Part shown: positions 27,506 to 36,989 of the stretch, piece by piece
How positions within the stretch are numbered: the stretch's first letter is position 1
Layout of the letters: each line of letters opens with the position of its first letter
Origin: Planctomycetota bacterium
GTDB taxonomy: Bacteria > Planctomycetota > Planctomycetia > Planctomycetales > Planctomycetaceae
Length of the DNA stretch: 64,000 bases
Assembly: GCA_022600195.1 (NCBI GenBank)
Contig: JAHZKX010000017.1
Coordinates: 1-64,000 of the forward strand
Reading direction: 5' to 3'
Made by a program: the position numbers and the translations under genes
Notes under the pieces: model-generated
Database searches by the model: none
Told to the model about the DNA's origin: nothing
The model's input: only the letters and a program-made list of their open reading frames with translations

Positions 27506-29581
27506 ATGACCGAATCTCCCTTGGAAACTCCTGTTCAATTTCTTAATGGAGTGGGAGCGGAACGCGCCGCGCTATTGCAGAAGATGGGAATCCAAACGGT
27601 TGAAGATTTACTGTGGCATTTGCCTCGTAATGTTCTCGATTTGACCGATGTGCGTCCGATTAATGAACTGGAAGACGATCAGCCTGCTTCCGTCTGCGGA
27701 AAAGTTGTGGACCTGGATGCCCGTACGATTTCCCGCGGTCGAACGATTACCGCCATCCTGCTGGACTGTGGAACTGGTTTTCTGAAAGGAACATGGTTTA
27801 ACCAACCCTGGGTTATCAAACGTTTTTTTCAAGGTCAGTTTTTGATGTTCTCGGGAAAGGCAAAACGTCGCTCGGGAAAATGGGAGATGTCGCATCCCCA
27901 ATATCAGGTACTGGAAGAAGACCTGGACGATCCGCAAGGCCTGATATTGCCGAAATATCCACTTACCGAGGGGCTCAAGATGTATCAGATGAGGCGCATG
28001 ATTCGCGCTGCCGTCGATGAATACGCGCATCTGATTCCCGATTATCTACCGGAAGCATTTCGCCAGGCACATTCTTTGATTCCACTTTCTCAGGCCGTCA
28101 TTCAGATGCATAAGCCTCAGACAATGGAAGAGTACCATGCCGGTGTGCATCGTGTGATTTATGATGATCTGCTGGAATTCCAATTGGGTCTGGCCATGCG
28201 TCGGCGACTTTGGACTTGTGTGGATAACGCACCGCTGCTTAAGGTCACAGCTAAGATTGATGCCCGTATCCGACGCTTATTTCCTTATGAATTTACAGAG
28301 GGACAAAACCAGGCTGTCAGAGAAATTTGTGCCGATCTGGAATCGGGACGTGCCATGCATCGCATGCTTCAGGCGGATGTGGGAGCCGGTAAAACGGCGA
28401 TTGCCATTTATGCCATGCTGGCCACGATTGCCGGCGGATATCAGGCTGTTCTGATGGCACCGACTGAATTACTGGCAGTACAACACTGGGAGACGATTGA
28501 TAATATTTTGAAAGAGAGCCGTGTAGAGCGGTGCATTCTGACTGGCAGCTTATCTGCTGCTCAGCGAAAAACTACGCTGGAACAGATTGAGTCCGGCCAA
28601 CAGCAGCTGATTATTGGTACGTCGGCAGTCGTTCAAAAAGATGTTCGCTATCACGATCTGGGTTTGGTGATCATTGATGAACAACACAAGTTTGGTGTGA
28701 TGCAACGGGCTCACTTTACAAGCGAGAAAAAGACGCCTCATATGCTGGTGATGACGGCGACTCCCATTCCCCGTAGTTTGTGCATGACGCAATTTGGTGA
28801 ACTGGATATCTCTGTGAATTCAGAACTACCTCCGGGCCGACAACCGGTACTAACAAGTCGTGTTATCACCACGCCTCAGAGAAAAAAGGCCTGGGATTTT
28901 TTGCGTGCTCAAATCGCTGCGGGCAGACAGGCATATATTGTTTGTCCTCGCATTGATTCGGAGATTGAACAGAACAGTCGTTCGAGTGCGGAAGAAGTTT
29001 ATCGCAAACTTCAGAAAAGCGAGCTTTCATCAGCTTCGATCGGATTGGCTCACGGCCAGATGGATCGCGAAGAACGTGCTCAAATCATGAAGCAGTTCCA
29101 CCAGGGAGAGATCCAGGTACTGGTTTCCACGACCGTTGTGGAGGTGGGAGTTGATGTGCCTAATGCGACGTTAATGGTTATTTTGCAGGCCGATCGTTTT
29201 GGATTATCTCAACTTCACCAGTTAAGAGGGCGCGTGAGTCGTGGCATCTACCAGGGCAATTGTTTTCTTTTTACTCATACGGAAAGTGAAGACGCACTGA
29301 AAAGGCTGGCTGTCATGGAGCAGACGACAGATGGCTTCGAAATAGCAGAAGCCGACTTCCAGGCACGCGGCCCCGGTGATATTTTTGGAACACGACAACA
29401 TGGCGAACTCCCCTTACGTGTGGCCGATTTGAAGCGGGATGAAGTCCTCTTACACGAAACGCGGGAAGTGGCATTACAACTTGTAGAAAAAGGGGAATTC
29501 GATCAACCCCGATTTGCCCCATTAAAAATCCGCGTTCTTGATCGCTTTGGACAATTAATGGATTTGGGACAAAGTGGTTGA
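27506..29581 (+). CDS. recG: ATP-dependent DNA helicase RecG
   Basis: Branch-migrates stalled replication forks and Holliday junctions. ATG 27506 is preferred over the track TTG because of the gtgga ribosome site. The protein (691 aa) has an N-terminal wedge/OB domain (about 60-170), Walker A QADVGAGKTA, the Walker B box DEQHKFGV, the ATPIPRSL motif, and the helicase C-terminal motifs EVGVDVPNATLMVI and HQLRGRVSRG. The length is normal. Confidence 0.97.
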   Translation: MTESPLETPVQFLNGVGAERAALLQKMGIQTVEDLLWHLPRNVLDLTDVRPINELEDDQPASVCGKVVDLDARTISRGRTITAILLDCGTGFLKGTWFNQPWVIKRFFQGQFLMFSGKAKRRSGKWEMSHPQYQVLEEDLDDPQGLILPKYPLTEGLKMYQMRRMIRAAVDEYAHLIPDYLPEAFRQAHSLIPLSQAVIQMHKPQTMEEYHAGVHRVIYDDLLEFQLGLAMRRRLWTCVDNAPLLKVTAKIDARIRRLFPYEFTEGQNQAVREICADLESGRAMHRMLQADVGAGKTAIAIYAMLATIAGGYQAVLMAPTELLAVQHWETIDNILKESRVERCILTGSLSAAQRKTTLEQIESGQQQLIIGTSAVVQKDVRYHDLGLVIIDEQHKFGVMQRAHFTSEKKTPHMLVMTATPIPRSLCMTQFGELDISVNSELPPGRQPVLTSRVITTPQRKKAWDFLRAQIAAGRQAYIVCPRIDSEIEQNSRSSAEEVYRKLQKSELSSASIGLAHGQMDREERAQIMKQFHQGEIQVLVSTTVVEVGVDVPNATLMVILQADRFGLSQLHQLRGRVSRGIYQGNCFLFTHTESEDALKRLAVMEQTTDGFEIAEADFQARGPGDIFGTRQHGELPLRVADLKRDEVLLHETREVALQLVEKGEFDQPRFAPLKIRVLDRFGQLMDLGQSG

Positions 29582-29602
29582 GTCGAGAAAGAGTTCGCTG
29601 AA

Positions 29603-30730
29603 TCAGGTCCACACGCGATTCGAAAACCAGGCGGCTAAAGTCCCGCAAGTGATGACGGGAAACCAGGCTGCCTGATCGGGTGTAACGAGTTTCGTCGTTC
29701 CCATATAAAAGAAGAACTGATTGATTGCAAACAGTCCGCCCATCACGACAGCACAAAAAGCAATGTTCAAAATCTGGCTGCGACTTTCTTTACGAAGTAC
29801 AAATGGAATCGACATCATAACCGCAATCAAATTCATAAAAGGACGCGTTAACCGGAAATGCAAATCCATTTTCTGTTTCCGGATCGATAAATCACTGAAG
29901 GAAGGGTTATTGATTCTGGCAATCAAATCGGGAGTTGAAATCAGCGTGTTCGTGCTCCGATTACAAAGCTGATCACAGCCGATATCTGACACAATAAATA
30001 TATCGCCAGGATCATCGCCGGGAAGAATCATTTCGTTTGCAAATTCCGCGATTTCCAGTTCATCATATTTTGGAGATGCCTGTTTCAGTAACCAACCTCC
30101 CGCGGACTCAGGAGTCTTGTCATGGTAAAAAGCTTCAGCTGATTTCACAGTGACAAAATCGTGTACCATTGGTTTAGAGAGCACGAATTCTGCACTGAGT
30201 AACTTCTTTTCCGTCAACAACAATTCTCGCCCGTTGATCATGATTCTGGTACTAAAATCATATACGGGTTCCACAAACTGAGAACTGGTTCCGAGATCTC
30301 CGCGTTCGGCCTGTAATTTATCAGCAATACGAGGAATTAACAGCTCCTGATTTGCGACGATAAAACAATTGATGGTAAGCGTTGCGAATGCCAGTGGAAT
30401 CGCCAATCGATAAGTGGGAATTCCAGCCGACAACACGGGGTTGAGTTCTCCATGACGTACCATGAGCGAAAAGACAACGACTGCGGAAAGAACAGTCAAA
30501 ATCGGACTGATCATGTCAAAGAAGATACTGGACTGATAAACATAAAACTGCAGCATCAACTTGAGCAAACCAAAGGATGACCCCTCTTCAAGACCGCTCT
30601 GAAAGCCATCGATATTGGTAAAGCCATCAAAAACCACATACAAACCGTAGGTAGCGATGAATCCAATAATGAAGACATGGAAAAATCGTTTCAATAAATA
30701 ACGGTCAAAGGTTGTAAACACATTACCCAA
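29603..30730 (-). CDS. LptF/LptG family permease
   Basis: 375 aa inner-membrane protein of the YjgP/YjgQ type, part of the LptB2FG ABC exporter that extracts lipopolysaccharide. It has N-terminal helices (FHVFIIGFIATYGLYVVF, SPILTVLSAVVVFSLMV), a periplasmic beta-jellyroll region (about 120-270) and C-terminal helices (LIAVMMSIPFVL, FCAVVMGGLFAINQFFF). It is a single copy, so a partner must be elsewhere. It converges on recG with 21 bp between stops. Confidence 0.88.
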   Translation of the reverse strand: MGNVFTTFDRYLLKRFFHVFIIGFIATYGLYVVFDGFTNIDGFQSGLEEGSSFGLLKLMLQFYVYQSSIFFDMISPILTVLSAVVVFSLMVRHGELNPVLSAGIPTYRLAIPLAFATLTINCFIVANQELLIPRIADKLQAERGDLGTSSQFVEPVYDFSTRIMINGRELLLTEKKLLSAEFVLSKPMVHDFVTVKSAEAFYHDKTPESAGGWLLKQASPKYDELEIAEFANEMILPGDDPGDIFIVSDIGCDQLCNRSTNTLISTPDLIARINNPSFSDLSIRKQKMDLHFRLTRPFMNLIAVMMSIPFVLRKESRSQILNIAFCAVVMGGLFAINQFFFYMGTTKLVTPDQAAWFPVITCGTLAAWFSNRVWT

Positions 30731-31175
30731 TCGTTTTTGTGGCTGATCTATCGAGTTGATGATGAAAATGATTCAGAAAAAAAGAGGGCACGTATTACAT
30801 CGGAATCATTCGGATGGGTCAATATCAGGAACAAGAGGTTCTAAAGTACAGTAAACACATCTCAAACACCGCCCATTTGAGAGACATTTTGCCTTTCGAG
30901 AGTGAATGAGCGCGAAATATGAAGAGTCGAGAGAAAAGTAGATAACCCTAAGTTATTTAATTATATGTGTTTGTGAATTAAATAATCATTTAGAAAGTTT
31001 CCAACTCTCGACATTTATCTATCGTAGTGAATAATACTCACAGAGGGGTTTCATTGAAAACCCAGTATCATTGTGGAATGTTTCTCCTATCTCGAGCCTG
31101 TTTAGGAGCTATGCTTTGGGTAAATCGGCGATTGAGTTTTCTTGCTGAATTTGAACTTTATGAGGGGAATAGGAC
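30731..31175. other. AT-rich intergenic region upstream of the DksA-like gene, with inverted repeats
   Basis: A 10-bp inverted repeat ttatttaatt/aattaaataa (30953-30962 and 30976-30985) sits between a wider pair gtcgagag/ctctcgac (30926-30933 and 31005-31012). This may be a regulator binding region or recombination remnant. No gene was seen. Confidence 0.4.
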
Positions 31176-31628
31176 GTGGTACGAAAAGACGCAATAATCG
31201 GGTTGCACAAGCAGCTTTTGAATAGAAGAGACGAGCTCAAAAAACTTGTAACTGATAGCTCAGAAGGTTCTTCTGCCAGCCGCGCCACTGTAGAAGACAG
31301 CGGGGATGCCGCAATTCGCGAAACCCGCCAGGGTCTGGAATCGCATTTGGCTGAGATAGAATATAAAGAGTTACTGCAAATTCGTCGCGCGATCTCTCTG
31401 ATCCAGGAAGGTCGTTATGGTCATTGTGAGAATTGCAATAAAAACATCCCGATTGCAAGGCTTAAAGCGGTTCCCTATACGATGTTTTGCGTCGATTGTG
31501 CGCAACAGCGCGAATCATTGGGCTTGTCCAGTCAGGACGTTCATAGCGATTGGGAGAACGCCTACGAATTTGAAGGGCGGCTTAAGGATCAGGATGTCAG
31601 AATCCACGATTTAGATTTGGATAAATAA
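31176..31628 (+). CDS. TraR/DksA-type zinc-finger protein
   Basis: 150 aa, starting at GTG with a strong gagggg/agga ribosome region. An N-terminal coiled-coil pair (about 5-80) leads into the zinc finger GHCENCNKNIPIARL...CVDCA with four cysteines. This architecture binds the secondary channel of RNA polymerase in DksA. Conserved coiled-coil-tip aspartates of DksA cannot be confirmed by eye (EDSGDAAI is a candidate). Probably a transcription modulator. Confidence 0.88.
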   Translation: MVRKDAIIGLHKQLLNRRDELKKLVTDSSEGSSASRATVEDSGDAAIRETRQGLESHLAEIEYKELLQIRRAISLIQEGRYGHCENCNKNIPIARLKAVPYTMFCVDCAQQRESLGLSSQDVHSDWENAYEFEGRLKDQDVRIHDLDLDK

Positions 31629-31670
31629 TCTTTCCTTCCGATAATAAGCGAAAGAGGGTCCGTCCAACCT

Positions 31671-31750
31671 GATTGAGTTGATACCCCTCTCCACAAATTC
31701 CTTTTCGCTCATACCAGTTTTCATTTGTGGAGAGACCACTTCAATCAATC
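31671..31750. repeat. Large inverted repeat after the DksA-like gene
   Basis: Perfect 12-bp arms ctctccacaaat (31687-31698) and atttgtggagag (31723-31734), with partly matching flanks (gattga/tcaatc). It sits 58 bp after the stop codon and may be the gene's terminator or a small palindromic element. No T-run follows. Confidence 0.55.
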
Positions 31751-31919
31751 TCGTGACCTTCAACCGCATTGCAGAAAACCACATTATCGGCAGTTGCCTG
31801 AATGTTGGTTTCCCGTAATCAAATCGTCTGGCAGTTGGCGAAGGAATGCCTCATTTTGCCGTAGCTAGAAATAGCTAAAATGCAAAAATGGTCCTGAGTC
31901 ACGCTGAGAGATTTGCATT

Positions 31920-33443
31920 ATGAAAAATCGTTACACACTCGCGATAGTGCTGGCACTAATTGCCTCTTCTTCTCTATGGAATTCTTTTATTGAATTTCCA
32001 TTGAATTCAAAACAACTGGAAGCAAAAATCCCTTCGCAGGGAAAATCAAGGATCCAGAACACTGCCCACTTACCTATGTCATCTCTGCATGAAGGAAGTA
32101 AACATCTTGCTAAAATTGCAAAAGTAGCAACACCCAGTGTAGTACATATTCAATGCGAAAGACAAACACCACGTGGAGCAGTAGAAGAAACAGGATCCGG
32201 CGTCATCGTGCGAGGCGAAGGAAATTCTGGATTGTATATCGTCACGAATCGACACGTGGTTCGGGATTCCAGTGGTAAGTCGATTTCCATTCAATTGCAT
32301 GATGGTCGTGAGATTCATCCAAAACGCAAGTGGGAGGACAAGGACACTGACTTAGCAATCTTAAAAATTGATGTGACCGACGTGACTGCCGCGGAATGGG
32401 GTAATAGTGACAAACTCGATATCGGACACATGGTTCTGGCGATGGGAAGTCCCTTTGGATTAAGTGAATCAGTCACCTTAGGAATCATCAGCGCCAAGGG
32501 ACGTCGTTCGCTCCAGTTAGGAAGTGGTTCGGAAGTTCTCAATCAGAATTTTTTACAAACAGATGCTGCCATCAATCCGGGAAACAGTGGTGGACCATTA
32601 ATCGATCTTGAAGGAAAAATCATAGGTATCAATACAGCCATCGCTTCCAACAGTGGTGGTAATGATGGCATCGGTTTCAGTATACCCAGCAAACTGGTTC
32701 GTCATGTATTCAATCAGCTTGTCAAATATGGCCAGGTCTATCGGGCTTATCTTGGTGTTCAGCTCGATCCCGAATTCAGCATCGGAACCGCAACCCGGTT
32801 GAAGATGGACCGCGTGCGTGGTGCCCGCATTGTGAAGGTTATTTCTAATACTCCCGCTTCGCGTGCCAATTTGAAATATGATGACATTGTTCTTAGCTTT
32901 GATGGCATCGATGTTCTCGATCAGAATCATTTGATTAATCTAGTAAGCCTGACTCCCATCGACAAAAGAGTCAGCGTGGTGATGTTACGCAATGGCCGCA
33001 AAGTGAACGTAATGGTGGAACTGGCAAATCGTAGAATCCTTGACGAACTGGAACGAAAGCAGAAAGAATCTCAGCAATCTTCAAGACGATTGGGAACCTC
33101 TGCGGAACCGATGAGCTTTCAGCGTTTTAAAGAGAAGACAGACCAGGATGTACTTGCTGGATTACAGCTGGCTGCAATGAATGAGGAGCTGGCAATGCAG
33201 TTGGGTTTCGAAACGTCTCAACCGGGACTGCTTGTGATGAATGTGGATGAGAACAGTTCTCTCTATGGAGTCGTTGATTTATATGATGTCATTGAAGAAG
33301 TGGCTGGTACACCCGTGCGTAACCTGAATGAATTCCAGCAAGTATTGCAAAAGAACAGGACCCTTAATTCTCTGGTTTTGAAAATTTCCAATGGAAACAA
33401 AGCAAAGCCACATCATCAATTATTGATCTGGCAGAGGAATTAA
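31920..33443 (+). CDS. HtrA/Deg-type serine protease with two PDZ domains
   Basis: 507 aa. An N-terminal hydrophobic signal or anchor is followed by a trypsin-like domain with the full triad: H112 (VTNRHVVRD), D144 (DTDLAILKI), S223 (NPGNSGGPLI). Two PDZ domains follow (about 255-350 and 400-495). Typical role: periplasmic quality control of misfolded proteins. A Q/S-rich linker (about 385-395) separates the PDZ domains. Confidence 0.93.
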   Translation: MKNRYTLAIVLALIASSSLWNSFIEFPLNSKQLEAKIPSQGKSRIQNTAHLPMSSLHEGSKHLAKIAKVATPSVVHIQCERQTPRGAVEETGSGVIVRGEGNSGLYIVTNRHVVRDSSGKSISIQLHDGREIHPKRKWEDKDTDLAILKIDVTDVTAAEWGNSDKLDIGHMVLAMGSPFGLSESVTLGIISAKGRRSLQLGSGSEVLNQNFLQTDAAINPGNSGGPLIDLEGKIIGINTAIASNSGGNDGIGFSIPSKLVRHVFNQLVKYGQVYRAYLGVQLDPEFSIGTATRLKMDRVRGARIVKVISNTPASRANLKYDDIVLSFDGIDVLDQNHLINLVSLTPIDKRVSVVMLRNGRKVNVMVELANRRILDELERKQKESQQSSRRLGTSAEPMSFQRFKEKTDQDVLAGLQLAAMNEELAMQLGFETSQPGLLVMNVDENSSLYGVVDLYDVIEEVAGTPVRNLNEFQQVLQKNRTLNSLVLKISNGNKAKPHHQLLIWQRN

Positions 33444-33515
33444 TGACCGTGAGAAAAATTATGGTTTCGTTCTGAATTGAAATTCATCCCTCAATAAGAA
33501 TCTAGATCCAATAAA

Positions 33516-33550
33516 AAAGCCAGGTCAGATAATGATTCTGACCTGGCTTT
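33516..33550. terminator. Bidirectional rho-independent terminator
   Basis: A 14-bp perfect stem aaagccaggtcaga/tctgacctggcttt with a 7-nt loop, A-run on the left and T-run on the right, between the convergent protease and DUF11 genes. Confidence 0.9.
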
Positions 33551-33578
33551 GTTTTTGAATTTCTCTGAGTGATTCTGA

Positions 33579-35726
33579 TTAGTCTCGATAGAACCGAGTC
33601 AATTCTTCAAACAGAAGTGGGTCGCGGATCGAATCGCTGGCGAGACGTGCTCTGAAGCGATGGTTCCCTTCAACCGTACCTTGCACGATCACCTGGTAAC
33701 TGATTGAATCTCCAGGTGCCAGATCTCCCAGTGATTTGAAGACAACCACTCCATTCTCTGCAATATACTGAGTTGGACCAGTTGCTGAGATCAAATGCAC
33801 TCCTGGTGGCAGCTCACAAGAAATCGAAACGTTTGAGGCAGATTTACTACCATCATTTTTGACCACAACTTTGTATCCCGTTTCGGTACCAATTTCGACG
33901 GGATCATCTAAATCTGAAATATCCAGAACGAGCTGAGCCGTGCCTTCAATTCGAGTTTGCAGCTGAGTATCTGATTTTACATTATGCTCTGAGATGGCCC
34001 GAACGTGATGGACAAAGTTTCCAATGGTCTTGGTTTTCAAGTTCAGATTCACATTAGCAGACTGGCCAGGTTCCATACGTCCGAGGAACCAGCTGATAGT
34101 TGAATCTTCAGGATTAAACTGTCCGCCGTGATCTGCCTTCACAAATTCAAACCCTTTGGGAATTTTGTGTAAGATTCTGACGTTGTTAGTGGCAGCAGCT
34201 CCATCATTGATCGTTGTAATAACGTATTTCGCACTTCTACCTTTATAGCGAAGTCCGGGACCGTCAATGGCAACCTGCACTTTAGGTGCAATCACATTCA
34301 CTCGTGCTTGTGTTGCTTGAGTCAGGCCACCTTCTGCTTTTGCCCGAACTTTTACAACTTGCTCACCACCCAGTACGGCAGCCAGTGCCAGACGAATTGT
34401 ACGTGTTTCACCGGGGTTAAGAGAACCGACCTGCATCTGCAGATATTCAGCTGTCACATGCTCTAAACCTTTAGGAATTTCTGCTTCGAGTACAACATTG
34501 TGCAATGTTCCAGTACCCGGATTCGAGATCGTCACAGACTGAGAAGCAGGTTCACCAATCATAACATTCGTAGGTCCCTTGACTGCAACTTGCAGAAGAG
34601 GTTCCGCTACCATAAATGATTCTGACAACGAGTTCGTAAATCGTACGTTTGCTGTCGCTGCGATTGAACCACGCTGACTGGGTATCAGGGAAACCCGAAT
34701 CGTTTTTGTTTCGCCTGCTTTTAATACATCGAATTTCCATTCCAAATGATCACGACTGGAACTCGGACTGGGAACTGCATTTGTCAGTCTTACAGAGACA
34801 GGAAAGAATGCTTCTACCTGAACATCTTTGGCAGACTGCTTGCTTTCATTCTTGATCTCCAGTTCAAACTGGCACTCCTGACCTACGTTAATCTCACTTT
34901 TCTTAATCCATTTGTGAGTAATTTTTGATTCCGATACTTTGGCAGAAGTACCAATGGGCTTTGTAGCAATATTCTTAATGCTACGATTTTTGGGAGATGC
35001 CGAGATTGTCACTCCCGAGGGCTGAGTTTGCTTAACGTTCTTTTGAGTATTCCCGAAAGTTAAGTTATGTTTATTTCCGGCTCGCTTTTGGTCAGGAATT
35101 CGTGGAATTGCCACATTGGATGAACGAGGAGCAGTCTGGCTAAATTCGGTTGGCAACCGAAATTGCTGCTTCTTTTCCTGTGCGGCACTGACCTGCTGAA
35201 TTTTCCCTTTGGAACTTTGATGATTGCCCTGCTGATATTCTGCATGCACAATTTTATTCTTACCAGATCGATCGGAAGAGAACTCTTCAAATCGATATTT
35301 ATTTTGAGTGTTGGCAGGTGCAGAGTGACCAACTTGCTGTAACGATGATTGCTTTCTTTCAGCTGTTTTTGTTTTGGTTTTGGTTTTGGTTTCCAGCCGA
35401 CGATAAGGACGCTCTTGCCCGAACAGTTCCTTATAGTAATTGGGAACCTGTGAAAGCCTGGCTTTGTCAGTTGGTTTGTATTGAGATGATTTCGTTTTCA
35501 CAGCAGAAGTCTGTTTGGGCTGTGAAATCGTGATGCTTCCTGTATTACTGATTCCAGGAGAACCCACTTTCCCATTCTGACCGGAGAAAAACTGATTCTT
35601 TGTCTTTGAAGGGGGAATCGCATCGAAGGGGGACTTCGACTCGAAAATGCGATCATCGGCGGTTGCGATACTCGCACTCATTACCATAGTTGAAAATATC
35701 GCGAGCATCATTTTTCCGCGTCGCAT
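33579..35726 (-). CDS. Exported DUF11-repeat surface protein
   Basis: The track start is 35792, but the ATG at 35726 has a perfect aaggag 7 nt upstream and begins MRRGKMMLAIFSTMVMSAS, a signal peptide ending at IATADD, so I use it (715 aa). After a low-complexity Q/S/K-rich region (to about residue 260) there are about four DUF11/CARDB-like Ig-type repeats with the pattern VTISNPGTGTLHNVVLEAEIPKG, EIGTETGYKVVVKNDGSK. It is likely a cell-surface or envelope structural protein. A hexanucleotide repeat encodes KTKTKTKT near the N-terminus. Confidence 0.85.
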   Translation of the reverse strand: MRRGKMMLAIFSTMVMSASIATADDRIFESKSPFDAIPPSKTKNQFFSGQNGKVGSPGISNTGSITISQPKQTSAVKTKSSQYKPTDKARLSQVPNYYKELFGQERPYRRLETKTKTKTKTAERKQSSLQQVGHSAPANTQNKYRFEEFSSDRSGKNKIVHAEYQQGNHQSSKGKIQQVSAAQEKKQQFRLPTEFSQTAPRSSNVAIPRIPDQKRAGNKHNLTFGNTQKNVKQTQPSGVTISASPKNRSIKNIATKPIGTSAKVSESKITHKWIKKSEINVGQECQFELEIKNESKQSAKDVQVEAFFPVSVRLTNAVPSPSSSRDHLEWKFDVLKAGETKTIRVSLIPSQRGSIAATANVRFTNSLSESFMVAEPLLQVAVKGPTNVMIGEPASQSVTISNPGTGTLHNVVLEAEIPKGLEHVTAEYLQMQVGSLNPGETRTIRLALAAVLGGEQVVKVRAKAEGGLTQATQARVNVIAPKVQVAIDGPGLRYKGRSAKYVITTINDGAAATNNVRILHKIPKGFEFVKADHGGQFNPEDSTISWFLGRMEPGQSANVNLNLKTKTIGNFVHHVRAISEHNVKSDTQLQTRIEGTAQLVLDISDLDDPVEIGTETGYKVVVKNDGSKSASNVSISCELPPGVHLISATGPTQYIAENGVVVFKSLGDLAPGDSISYQVIVQGTVEGNHRFRARLASDSIRDPLLFEELTRFYRD

Positions 35727-36242
35727 TTTGCTTCTCCTTACCGATTGGAATATTCTGCTGGACAGGATTTGATTTTTGATTTGGATAGTCATGACGAGAT
35801 TCGTGAGATTGGGTAGATGGATTTGGATCAGTCACGAAACGGGTTTGCGACTTTTATCCATCTCTCTATATCGGGTGTAACGATTGCTATAATTGAATGA
35901 GATATACTGATTTTTGAAAATAAATGGAGATTACAAGATTTTCCGATTATGACGATTTCTTAGTTCTCCACCGCCGCTAAACAACAACCACACCATAAGT
36001 CCTTATTAAACAAGGTATTATGTGGCTGTCTGAGTTCGCTGTCTTCGTAAAATCAACTACCCGGGCCTGCTGCCGCTCTCTGAACCGGGTCACGTTTGTA
36101 CCGGATCAGCATCACCCGGTTTTCAATCAAAGAATATTGGCTCCTTATGATTGACTCCTGAATAGAAGCCTTGAAAATGAGTGTGTTGTTTCAAGCAGGA
36201 GCATTTTTAAAGGAATCAAATCGTTCGATTACCTGAAACGTC
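35727..36242. other. Intergenic region between the divergent DUF11 and lipB-like genes
   Basis: About 515 bp with no convincing gene. Both divergent promoters presumably lie here, but I cannot place -10 and -35 boxes with confidence. No riboswitch recognised. Confidence 0.4.
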
Positions 36243-36989
36243 ATGAATTCGCCTACTCAAAGATTTAATATCCCTCAAAATCAAGATCGCGCAATGCAGA
36301 TCTACATGCTGGGATGCGTCGATTTCGACTCGTTGCTGCTGCTACAGGAACGTACGCTACAAGAAATGCGCAGAAAGGAATCAGATCAAGCGGTCCTTTT
36401 TATTTGTGAACACCCACCCATCGTGACCATAGGACGGGAAGGAAGTCTCAGGCAGCTAATCGGTTCTGAACAGGAGCTCAAGGCCGGTCAGATTGAAGTA
36501 CGCTGGATTAACCGTGGTGGTGGTGCCTTATTTCACGCACCAGGACAACTGGCCGTCTATCCTGTCATTCCTCTGAAACGAATCGGTCTGGGAATTCCTG
36601 ACTATCAAACCGGTCTTTCACAAGCAGTCATCAAGATGGCAAAGGAACAGGGAGTAGTGGCTCACACCCAACCTGGTTCTTCGGGTATTTTCAGCCGTTG
36701 TGGGCAGTTTTCCTTCCTGGGGGCTGCGATTAAATCATGGATTTCTTACTATGGGATGTATATAAACGTTTCACCAGACATGAAGTTATTACGTTTGATT
36801 GATTCCAACCAGAACGACCACCGTCTCACATCACTGTCAGCAACGCTGACGCGCGAAGCCAGTATGAGTGCTGTTCGGGAGAGTCTCATGAGGCAGCTTG
36901 TGTCACAATTTGGATATCAGCAGACACATATTTTTACGCAACACCCCTTACTACATAAAGTGAAGAATCAAGTTTATGTCCACACTTAA
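36243..36989 (+). CDS. LipB-like protein lacking both catalytic residues
   Basis: 248 aa, clearly of the octanoyltransferase (LipB) fold: CEHPPIVTIGREG, RGGGALFHAPGQL, GSSGIF and LTSLSATL align with known LipB proteins. In M. tuberculosis LipB the dyad is Lys in RKVAAIG and Cys in IVPCGI. The aligned positions here are Gln155 (GQFSFLG) and Ser188 (LIDSNQ), and the His of TTLHGFALN is Tyr. If the alignment is right, the classic acyl-Cys route is lost. It overlaps lipA by 14 bp. Possible roles are inactive partner, binding or regulatory protein, or an enzyme with a different mechanism. Confidence 0.85.
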   Translation: MNSPTQRFNIPQNQDRAMQIYMLGCVDFDSLLLLQERTLQEMRRKESDQAVLFICEHPPIVTIGREGSLRQLIGSEQELKAGQIEVRWINRGGGALFHAPGQLAVYPVIPLKRIGLGIPDYQTGLSQAVIKMAKEQGVVAHTQPGSSGIFSRCGQFSFLGAAIKSWISYYGMYINVSPDMKLLRLIDSNQNDHRLTSLSATLTREASMSAVRESLMRQLVSQFGYQQTHIFTQHPLLHKVKNQVYVHT

